The notes under the pieces are model-generated. The model was given only the letters and a program-made list of their open reading frames with translations. It was not told the DNA's origin and searched no databases. This document shows positions 54,609 through 64,000 of a stretch of DNA of 64,000 bases, piece by piece (positions within the stretch are counted from its first letter, which is position 1; every line of letters begins with the position of its first letter). This DNA comes from Lucifuga dentata (lineage: Eukaryota > Chordata > Actinopteri > Ophidiiformes > Bythitidae): NCBI GenBank assembly GCA_014773175.1, contig VXCM01002067.1, positions 17,930-81,929 on the forward strand, read 5' to 3'. Made by a program: the position numbers and the translations under genes.

Positions 54609-55022
54609 CTAAGATGGCAGCCTTACGGAGGGTGCTGCCTCTACGGGGTCAAGAAATATTCAAGAAACGAATGAAAACGTAGCACGACACGGCGCTTCGT
54701 GGAAATAAAGAAATCATACAGTTTCTGCTTTTTCAAAAGAAATTTCGCTATGGCTTGAGAGTAAACATTTTCGGGAGATAAGGACCGTGTTGACGCTCTC
54801 TCCGGATCAGAAGACCGTATAGCTGCACCACCGGAGTGGCTACAAATTGCGCCTAATAATCGGAGATCCTGGATGCTAATCTTGCCGTTTCTGCATTTTG
54901 GAATAGACACATGATGTGTCGCGTGGCGGATTTAACCGTTTAACCGTTGGATTGTAACTGATGGCTAGTTATTATCTAGCTGTTACCTATTCGGTGTGAT
55001 ATATGCATTGTTCTCCAAAACG
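54609..55022 (+). promoter_or_regulatory. mycbp2: mycbp2 promoter/5'UTR with YY1-like site and upstream ORF
   Basis: CTAAGATGGCAGCC at 54609-54622 matches the AAGATGGC core bound by YY1, often placed just downstream of transcription starts. The ATG inside it (54614) opens a 22-codon upstream ORF (MAALRRVLPLRGQEIF..) closing at TAG 54680-54682, well before the main start at 55023. An upstream ORF of this kind could damp translation; this is inference. Confidence 0.4.
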
Positions 55023-57195
55023 ATGATGTGTGCTGCTGCGGCAGCGGCCGCCGGTGGAGGGATTCTGTCCTCCTCATCGCCGTTGATGGGGCTGGGTGTC
55101 AGGGTCATTTCTGGAGCTGGAGCCGATCTCTCCACCATTGGTTCGGGTATGGGTTCTTGTCCGACACCCGGAGCCCAGTCGGATTGTCGGACTCGGTACC
55201 AGCTTTTACTCTCAGGGCGAGCTTTGGCGGAAAGATACAGAAGGATTTATACCACAGCTATCAGTGATAAAGAGCAAGGGTTAAATCAAGGAAGGTATGT
55301 AGCTAACACTGCGAAAAATGTTTCAGTTATTGCAGAAACTGGTTTGTCATTTGTAGGGCTAAGTTAGCTAACAGCCATTAGCTAACTGGTTGAGCAGTAG
55401 ATCAGCTGGCTAATGATAGATAAATGTTATCCATGGTTCCTGAGCTAGCCGGAAATTTGTCATACGAGTCAACGTTGTAACTGTAAACGTTATTTATGTA
55501 CATTAAGTTGCGGGCCATCTTCGTAGTAGCATTTTGTTCTGACTTCCCTAGCTTATCCCAGGCAGCTAAGCTAACGTTACGTTAGTACACTCAGGCGAAT
55601 GGTTTTGTACACTGTGTAGTCGTTGTATTTTTAACACTGATAGACACTATAACAACTCCTCCCTCTGCGGCCATTGCGATCGGAAAAAGTGTATATCCAA
55701 AGCAAGCTAACTGCTGTCATGACAGCTTGTTTTCGGTGACGGTTAGCTAACACCACCAGCTAAACGTAAACAAAACGTTTACTCGAACTATACTTTCATT
55801 TCTGAAACACTTTAAACACTGTTGGGGTTGTCGCCATAGTCGCAATTACCTGTTCATTTAATTACGTGAACTGTTACTATCTAGTCAGCTGTGTGGGCCC
55901 AACGGCGTCACTGTTTCTGGTTAGCTAACACTGATGAGCATCAGCCCTTCCCAAGGTAACCCAACGTAAAAATTCAACTGCAAATTATAGTTCAGCAAAT
56001 ACGAAATATTGATTTTTTTAATACGCAGATTTGAATATTTTGTTGTTTGGGTCTGCACACAACACGTTGCATATAATGCCTGTTTTGGTTAGGTTATGGT
56101 GGGAGGTGGATTAACTCATTTGCTTCTCTGGCATAAGTGGGTATACAGTTACGTCATACATCAGTCAGTTTGTGGACTGAAAAGCTGGATCATTGCAGCA
56201 TCTTCCCTCACACAACACCATTGTTTTTCTCATCTCCCAGTGTGTGTCTGCTTTGAGCATGGATAAAATCAGAATCCATCAAAATCCCCAGTATTACTCC
56301 AAGTGCACCACTGTTTTCACAACTAACAAGAAACCATAGATGAAACTTCTTTTTCTGGCAAGGCTTTGTATATTCTTTTTTTTTTTTCTGACAGGCAAAG
56401 ATGCAGGTAATTACNTTTTTCTGGCAAGGCTTTGTATATTCTTTTTTTTTTTTCTGACAGGCAAAGATGCAGGTAATTACTAGAAAGAAAGCAAACAAGG
56501 ATTAGAGAAATGTTTGGGAGGCATTAGATGTACTTCAAGCTGATAACATTAGAATACCCCAAACTTGTCTATTTCTTTTCGTATTCCACTTGGATTACCA
56601 AACATTTCTCATTGGCAGACTGATGTATAAGTGACAGCATATCATCTGTCTGAAATCAATAAAAACACAGATTTGAGAGTATCAAAAGCATCAAAGGCAG
56701 ATTTCGATATGTACAGAAGCAAACTTCTGCTTGTTTGGAGCTTTGCCAAGGTGTTTAACATGAGATTGAGCAACCACTGCTATACTGCTATATACAGTTA
56801 CGTACAGTACTACGCTACACTTAAACAGACATCCACTGCAGTCTGCCTGTTGCATAAGATGTAGACTTGCTTTTTCATGTGTAAGAAATGAAAGTATGAT
56901 TGAAGACATTTGAATATATTCATGTTTTGAAGAAATATTTCCAACAAATGTCAGGATGAGAAATGGCTTGAAGCAGAATGTGTTGACCATGAAATAGCTT
57001 TAATGTTTAATAATTGCACATAGTGAAAGGATCGATCAAAATGGTTATGTTATAGAGTGAAAGCATAACCTAAACATGTATTTTGTAAAACCGATAGAGT
57101 GATTAGTGCTTGCTTTCAGGGGGAAGAAGGCTTTGAGTAAGAAGAAACTGAAAAGACGACAGAAGGTCAAGTCAAAAGTCAAATCAAGAACAAAG
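55023..57195 (+). CDS. mycbp2: MYC-binding protein 2 (PHR1/Highwire E3 ligase), first two coding exons
   Basis: MYCBP2 is a giant neuronal RING-type ubiquitin ligase (about 4,600 aa in human) controlling axon growth and synapse formation. Exon 1 is 55023-55294 (90 aa plus 2 nt; donor GGAAG/GTATGT) and exon 2 is 57120-57195 (acceptor TTTCAG, donor AAAG/GTAAGT), 116 aa together. The start MMCAAAAAAAGGG, the block YQLLLSGRALAERYRRIYT and the Lys/Arg tract LSKKKLKRRQKVKSKVKSR align with the human N-terminus, and divergent adjacency to scel agrees with human 13q22. The ATG at 55023 was chosen by homology over an in-frame ATG at 54996. The poly-Ala/Gly stretch is variable in the family. All RCC1-like, PHR and RING domains lie to the right of the window. 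Confidence 0.93.
55295..57119. other. mycbp2: mycbp2 intron 1
   Basis: Begins with GC-rich, CG-containing DNA typical of a CpG-island promoter, then turns AT-rich. It includes an assembly duplication (56350-56414 and 56416-56480 around N 56415). No exon seen between exons 1 and 2. Confidence 0.6.
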
Positions 57196-58472
57196 GTAAG
57201 TGATGCTTGGATCTGTAATCGATCTTGTAACAGTATTAAACACATCTTATTTAGCACTTAAATTTTTGTATTTTTGGGCTAACGTAAATAGATATTATGA
57301 CATGTTTTTTTTTTGTATGTGTTGACACTGCAGGTATTGTTTTCTTTTCTTGCCACATACTAAGCCACACTTTCTCAATATCAATTCCTTTAAAAATGAC
57401 CATGAAACGTTTAAAAATTTACATGTAATATTTTATCGATTTCCGTCATAATAGTGAAAACATGACTGGCAGTTTTCATTTGCAAATGTAGTTGAGCTTG
57501 CTGTTACAGCCTTAGGTATACACTGCCCAGCCCTTGCCAGCTGGTTTGACTCTCTACTAAATGAACCCAACGGATTGATTATAAGATTAATGTTAAGATT
57601 AGATTCTCCTTTGCAATTTTGAAGATGTTTGCCAGGAACACGGTTTTAAGTGGCAGGGCTGGTCAGGTGCCAGGCAGCCCACTCGCCAGTGAAGCTGGAG
57701 AGGCAGAATGTGAGACAGTTGCGGGGAGTGGCTCTGCCTTGTGCACGGTGGCCTGTTGCTGAGCGACTTAATGCGTTCCACACATCTCCACGGCAACAGT
57801 TGCTTGCCTCCATCTCCTTCATCCAAAGAGAGAACCTACTGTGTGTGTGTCAGAGCAAACGTTTGTGTCGGTGAGATGCAGACTTAGCATTCACAACATA
57901 GGCTAACTAGGAGGTTCCCAAGGTATGTCAGCAAATCCTCCAAGACAAGATTAGATCAGTTCCTTTTTCTTCCTCTCTTTGACTAAAAGTGCAGTCTGCT
58001 GTATTTTACGTCTGCTTTTCAGTGTAACTTTATTACACAGTTTTCTTTTTCCTTAGCAGCTGGTAGGAAAAGGTCAGAGAGAGGTTAATAGGATGGGAAA
58101 GGTTCTATGACTTTATGATCCAATATACCACATGCAGGTAACTCCATGTGCAGTGATCTGTTCTGTTTAGGGTGACTTGATGGTGGAGACTGGCAAATTT
58201 CATTCTGTGGACCCAGGATCGAGGAAAGCAAGGTTGGCTAGCAGGCAGGAGCGAAAATGGGTAGTTAAGTGGGCAGTTAGTCAGTACTGACAATGCACTG
58301 ACAACAAATATGGCAGCGTCCATTCCATATAGCCATCTACAGCATTGTATAATTGTTTTTGGGGGCAGTATATCTCCCGGAAGCTGACAGCAAGGGCTTT
58401 TAAAAGATGTATTCTACTAAAAGATGTATTCAAGATGGAAGAATCAAACAGCAATAAGATTGCAATCTGTCT

Positions 58473-59095
58473 TTAAAGGGCTATACCACTCATTTTGCAT
58501 GTTTGAGCCTAATATACTCAATTTTCATACACATAAGGTTACTGACAATCATTTCCCAAAGCATACTACTGGAACAGTGAGTTAAAATGTTTTTTTCCTA
58601 CCTTCCAGATTGTCATTGGTTTCAGTTCATTCTGGTACGCTATTAAAATCAGCTTATAGATACTTGAAATGTTCTTGGGATAGGTAATCCATTGTCATGA
58701 ACAAGACATGTATTCAGGGTTTTTTTTTTAGAAGTTACATAATTTTAGTGTTTAAGTGCAATAAAAAGCGTAGAGTGAATGTATGTCTCCACCGGGGAAT
58801 ATAGTCCCAAAAGAAGACCTGCATTTATGGAAAAATTTAAATGATCATGGCTTCAAAAGGCTGTGTAACTATTAGCAGGAGAAACATCGATTTTTAAGGT
58901 GGGTGTATCGTTGGAATATTTGATTTTGAAAGATTAAAAGATTTTGCAAAATATCAGGAAAGCTGAAATGGGAAATGACTGTCAGTAACATAACATAAAT
59001 GAAAATTGAATATATTAATGAATGAAAATTGAATATATTAATGTATGAAAATTGAACATACATGAACATGCAAAATGGGTGGTCTGGTCCTTTAA
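58473..59095 (+). mobile_element. TTAA-type MITE, copy E
   Basis: From TTAAAGGGCTATACC to TCTGGTCCTTTAA with the family interior. Near the right end the block ATGAAAATTGAA(TA) is repeated three times, a local tandem expansion not seen in other copies. Confidence 0.85.
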
Positions 59096-59170
59096 TGTCC
59101 CTTGGTTGCATTTACACTTGGGTTTTTCAATTTCTGAGAGCTGCTTTATGGGCAGGCACAAGATGGGTCT

Positions 59171-59300
59171 TTAAAGGAGTATATCAGTGATTTTGCAGGT
59201 TTGAGTCCAATAAATACAAACCGCAAGGGTTGTCAGTAGTGTAAAATGTATGTGGGTAGTATTTATTGGGCTCAAACATGAAAAATCACAGGTCCTTTAA
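59171..59300 (+). mobile_element. TTAA-type MITE, copy F (130-bp deletion derivative)
   Basis: TTAAAGGAGTATATC at the left and GGTCCTTTAA at the right, with GATTTTGCAGGTTTGAGTCC mirrored by GGGCTCAAACATG. Nearly all of the interior is missing, leaving essentially two terminal repeats, 75 bp beyond copy E. Confidence 0.75.
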
Positions 59301-61237
59301 TTCTGTTTGACATTCTTCTATTGTTAAAGTATAGATTGACTAATCTGACAAAGTCACGCAACTTATTAACAGCAGTTCTGCTTTTCCTTGTTTTAAATAA
59401 ATAACTAGCGTTATTTATCTTGGTCTCGTAAAACCAGCTAACTGTGCGTGTAGCTCAAGAGCAGGATTTTATTCTGGATCGGTTCCCATTACAAAATGAG
59501 AAGACGATCACAAAACACCACCAGCTTATTCAGCTTGTCGTATGTTGGTCTGTGTGCTTGTGTACAATGACGTAGTTTGACGGTGTCACTTTCAACGGCA
59601 AGTTTTGGTGACTTGTTAAGGTTTAAATTGAGCACTGTCAGGTCCGGTGAAATACCTTTTCACTTGCTATGCGAGGAGCATGTTTCAGCTGCCTTTGGTT
59701 CTGTTTACAAGATGTTACTTGGGCAGTGTTTAAAGCAAAGCCAGCTTTTCCCAGTTGTTATTGGCCCACACACACACACTATGGAATAGATTCAGCCATT
59801 TCAACATATGTGGAGAACTGAGTCGACAAATTGCTCCATTCTTAGATTTGCCCTCACTTGAACCAGATAATATGCACCACTGAGCTTTCATCCAACTAAT
59901 TGCTCTTTTAAAAATGACTGTATTTTTCTGTTTCTGTAATGGTAATGAGATTGCTGTTTTGTTAGCAATAAATTTGGATTGCTCACGTACAAGACTTGCA
60001 CTGTAATAAATAAAAATCTGTTGTTGTGACAGACGGAGCTGTAAAAAGTCTGATATTATGAATTATACTTGTTTCTGTGTTTACTGGTATTATATACAGA
60101 CCCTGAGATAGATTGTATTTGAGTATGTGTGAGTTATAATATATGTGGGTTACTACATTTTTTTATTGCCAGTGCAACAAAATGCTGCTGAAGAAACTAT
60201 CACAGAAATGAAAATGACACGTCTTTCACGTTAGTAGCTAAAATGTGTGTGTTGCTGGTATCAAATGTGACATTAAAACAGAAGTGATGCTGCAATCATA
60301 GTTTAGCAAAGTTGTTATTAATATATAACAATAACAATATATATTAATATGCTTTTGTGTCATATATTTATTCCAGATGTGTTTCTACAGTGGCTCCACA
60401 GAAAGTTTGATGCTGTTTGTATAACACAGTCGGCTTGTGTCATCGTGTGCTTCTGTGATGGAGCTTTGTGCACTAATTTGCTGCCTGCAGGGTTCCTTTA
60501 GCCTGTATGTCGTTGCTTAGATCCCCGCTTAAAATAACATCAAGCCAGCCAGTTAAAATTTCATCATTTCTCATTTTGGTGACTCAGTTGTTTAGCAGCT
60601 ACTTTCCCCAAACCAGCACTGTTGATCATCTGTTCATTTCTGCGAGCCTTTGTTTGAATATTATGTAATTTTTTAAACATTAGTTTTTCTCAAAGTGACA
60701 GATGGCATTTTGAACTAATTGTACTTGTTGTTTTGACTGACGCACTCCATTCTTTTAAATGCCAGAAACTTTTATGTTAATGCTGCTTACATGATGTAAT
60801 CAGTAGCCTTTATTTACGCATAAATTCAATGGTTTATTGTCCCATCAGCTAACTGTGATTCATGGAGAGCCCATGACTACCAGCTGCTGTAAAACGTGTC
60901 ATCCTAACTTAATGAATGGCTCGATGCAGGAGCTGCCCACTTGGTTTGATCATTTGAATCTGTCATAGAACCTTCAGATGCATGCTCAGGTTCACAATCA
61001 TATCCTATAATCCTATAGATTCCACTTACATCATTGTCCACATAACACCAGAGGATTAAAAATTTAAGATGACAGTGCGTGATGAATGGTAAGACTGCTG
61101 CGCTGAGCCATCATTTTCCTACAGAGAGACAGAGTGCTGACCGACCGAGCATCAAGCGCAGCTCATACTGCTCATATAATGCTTGCTTTAGGTGACAAAA
61201 TGTTATCTTGTCTCAGTAATAAGCTCAAGGTATTGAA

Positions 61238-61740
61238 AAGATAACCATACTGATGATTTTGCATGTTTGAGCCCAATAAATACAATCCACATGTTACAAA
61301 ACTGCCAACCATTTTCCAAAACATTTTCCAAGATTAGAGTGGTAAATATTAGAATAGTTTTTCTTACCTTCCAGACTGCCATTGGTTTCAGTTCAACACA
61401 GTATGCTAAAATCAACTTATAGGAATTTGAAACATGCTTAAGATAGGTAATCCTTTACAGCAAACAAAATGTCTGTTAAGTTTTTTTTTGTCGAAGTGAT
61501 TTAATTTAATTGATCCAATGCGGAGGTACATGGAAGAGAATGTATGTCTCCACCAAGGAATGCAGTGCCAGGAGAAGATTTCTTTTACCGAGAAATTAAA
61601 ATGACTGCCTCTACAGTCACGCATAGGTGAAGCGTTGAATTTTAAGTTGAGTGTATCGCCTGAACATTTGATTTTGAAAGATAAGGGGATTTGGCAAAAT
61701 AACACAAAAACATGCAAAAATCACCGGCATGGTCCTTTAA
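61238..61740 (+). mobile_element. TTAA-type MITE, copy G (divergent sub-family)
   Basis: The interior blocks GACTGCCATTGGTTTCAGTT and ATGTCTCCACCAAGGAATG are recognisable. The right end is CATGGTCCTTTAA; the left end is diverged. It shares CAATAAATACAAT and ATAAGGGGATTT with copies F and/or H. Confidence 0.7.
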
Positions 61741-63049
61741 AGGCAGCGTTCACAAACCACTGGGTTGATGAAAGCATTCCATTAATGTCATTATGGAAAT
61801 CAAGCTGCAGGGACGTGAAACTTTCTTGACGCACACAATCCATTGCAGTCATACAAACAGTCAAATTATCTTATTAAACTGCTAAATTAGATTTGACTTG
61901 GATTTTGTAGAATTAGATTAGGGCCACTTTCAAACTGAGTTTTTTTTCTGATTCCAAAGCTTAGCGTGACCTGTTATATTGATTGCTGATTTGTAAATTA
62001 CAGCATGTTGGATGAAATAGTTTTCTAGTGCTTTTTTATCTTTTGAAGGACCAGTTAATCCAGAAAACTAGGTTAGATTGGTGGTCTTGTTCCATAGAAT
62101 ATAATGGAATATATATAGAATATTGCATTCTAGCAAACCAGCCGTGTTCCTGAGTGGGAATTTTGTGAAAAGTTTGTCCTTGTCACTGCACCCGTGACTT
62201 GTTGGTTGGGGTGCCTGTGTGGAGTGGGTTGGGAAGTGTACACACATCTATCAGGCCACATCTGCTCCAACAGATTTATTATTTTAATTGAATGTTTTTC
62301 TCTTTTCATTTCAGTTCAGTACGTTATCTCATCAAGAGTATCGTTTTTATTATGTATTTCCTACCCTTCTTTCCCTGTCGTTTTACATTACGTCCTGCAA
62401 TGCTATAATGTGCTGTGAGCCAAAACAAAACAAAAAAAACCAGTGACAGTTATTTCAGGAATATCCACTAAAATAAAAGGATGACTTCCAGATATTTAAT
62501 TTTCTTTTACATTTTTTAAAATTGTACAGTATACTTATAATTTTTTTCCTTCTAAAAATAATGCACACAAATTAAAGGTATAATATTACGCATTTATTAT
62601 ATAAATCACCACCAATCAGAGTACCTCATTTGGGACCCTCCTAGTTTTAGCTAAAAAACGCTGACCTGTCTATCTCTACTGCCTTGCCTTGTCATAGTTT
62701 TTCTCCTTGTCGCCTTTTTGTTTTGCTTTCTTCTCCTAAGAAACCCATTTTCTCTCTCTTGCTGCTGCTGGTTTGGGCCATTATAGAATTTCCGTGCTGT
62801 AAATGGTTTTAAGTGCTCTTTCCAGGCAGTGTGCTCCTCTGTGAATGCTGTACTTTGGCTCTGTTGTGTGCTGCCCTAAAAGCAAGACAGAGGAGAAAAC
62901 AGACACCACTGATAGATAAGAGCGGGTTATCTCCATCCTATTGATGCCAGCCGAGAATGAATGACCTCTCTCCTCAAAAAGATTACGTCACACTCTGCCA
63001 TTGCGACTCCAAAAAATGCCGCACTGCATGATAAACACAGTCAATAAGA

Positions 63050-63460
63050 TTCTTTTGAGGTTGCCTCGAGACTGAAGTTACCACCGCCAAGGAGGTTACG
63101 TCATCACTGGCGTTTGCTTGTCTGTCTGTTTGTTTGTTAGCAGGATATGTCGAAAGTTATGGATGAAGTTATGATGAAATTTGGAGGACAGATAAATAAT
63201 ATTCAGAGGGAGACGTGATTCAACTGTAATTTAACCCTGAAGGTGGTAATAACTTTGGGCGATAAAGCGAGCTCCCCTCTGCTTCCCGTCCACGGCCTGG
63301 AGGCTGAAGCAGAAATGGTTGACACTATAAAATCAGTGCTAATGAGCTGATTTCAATGAACTTTAACATGGTGGCTCATTTTTTAATACAGTTTTTAAAA
63401 TTGGGGATTTTGTTGGCCTTGGCAGAGGTATGTGCTCTCAGAGTGCCTTCTTGTTTAAAG
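63050..63460. repeat. Dispersed fish repeat, second copy (ACCACCGCCAAGGAGG..GCAGAGGTATGTGCTCT)
   Basis: The ends and spacing resemble 33440-33870, with GCCAAGGAGGTTACGTCATC at the left and CTTGGCAGAGGTATGTGCTC at the right. This family is widespread in fish genomes. No open frame. Confidence 0.5.
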
Positions 63461-63940
63461 TGCTTTGCTCGGTGGGATGGACATTGTTAATCAATTAGCT
63501 TCTCTTTGGAGTATAAATTCTCTGATAATCATAATTAGCATGAAGTGCTTTTGTTATGTAATGGTCTAGCTTAGTTAGTTAAGTTTAGTTATGTTATAAA
63601 GATTTGATTCAAAATGCCCCTTTCAGCGTGATTTAAAAAGTTGCTTAATTTCCAGTCTTATGGCCAAATGAGCCATAGCGCAACACTCAGAAATAATTAG
63701 AAAAGCTGCCAAAGCCAGTGGGCATATAGACATTATTGTCAGTTGTTCAAAGCAGAAATATTCATCATGGAATCCAGGAACAATTAGTTGACTTTATCTT
63801 TTCATTTTTGCTTGTGTTATTTGGAGTCAGCCTTCTCATTGTATGATTAGATTAGATTTGGCGTATGTACTCTTGTCTTTAGGTTAACCCAGTGCACACA
63901 TTGTATTGACCTAATAATGATTCTGTCTTATCTTACCTAT

Positions 63941-63997
63941 AGAATAGAATAGAATAGCTTTATTGTCATTATACGTAACATATAATGAAATTACAGG
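63941..63997. repeat. Short dispersed repeat, copy 2 (TTTATTGTCATTATACGTAA)
   Basis: About 50 bp identical to 43143-43193, preceded by AGAAT repeats. It probably extends past the window edge. Confidence 0.7.
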
Positions 63998-64000
63998 TGC

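Larger units (their letters stand above)
57196..64000. other. mycbp2: mycbp2 intron 2 (partial)
   Basis: No further mycbp2 exon recognised. It holds MITE copies E, F and G, a dispersed repeat at 63050-63460 and a short dispersed tail at the right edge. Confidence 0.6.

Noticed and set aside
57599..57874. Overlapping open frames in mycbp2 intron 2
   Set aside because: They do not match the expected next mycbp2 exon and lack matching splice sites.

Overview
The window is vertebrate nuclear DNA, almost certainly from a teleost (percomorph-type) fish. The genes are split into many short exons with GT..AG splice sites. The introns hold CA/GT microsatellites, short TTAA-flanked inverted-repeat transposons and an L1-type LINE fragment, and the predicted proteins are recognisably orthologous to human ones. 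Single N characters flanked by identical 62-67 bp repeats show it is a draft short-read assembly.

Layout from left to right: (1) the 5' part of tspan7 on the minus strand (coding exons 1-3, 1017-9367), running off the left edge; (2) intergenic DNA; (3) katnal1, complete on the minus strand (12498-19656, 10 coding exons, 488 codons), with a probable 5'UTR exon near 20974; (4) a two-exon Rab33-family GTPase on the minus strand (23003-25244); (5) a small death-domain gene on the minus strand (26593-27798) that I cannot name; (6) slain1 on the minus strand (29175-40509, 9 coding exons, 611 aa once two assembly duplications are removed); (7) scel (sciellin) on the minus strand (42256-49502, 29 in-phase coding exons, about 551 aa), containing a recent internal duplication of an exon cassette with a LINE fragment lodged between the copies; (8) an intergenic promoter interval; (9) the first two coding exons of mycbp2 on the plus strand (55023-57195), whose second intron fills the rest.

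The order slain1-scel-mycbp2, with mycbp2 divergent from the other two, matches human 13q22 and supports the orthology calls. Several genes concern the cytoskeleton: katnal1 severs microtubules, slain1 promotes microtubule plus-end growth, and mycbp2 is a neuronal E3 ligase affecting axon microtubules. I read this as inherited synteny, not as a functional cluster.

A family of TTAA-bounded inverted-repeat elements (about 620 bp, at least eight copies) is scattered across introns and intergenic DNA. The most unusual items are the compact death-domain gene with a long palindrome just beyond its stop, the duplicated sciellin cassette in which one copy has lost a splice donor, and the assembly joins that falsely break the slain1 and scel exons.
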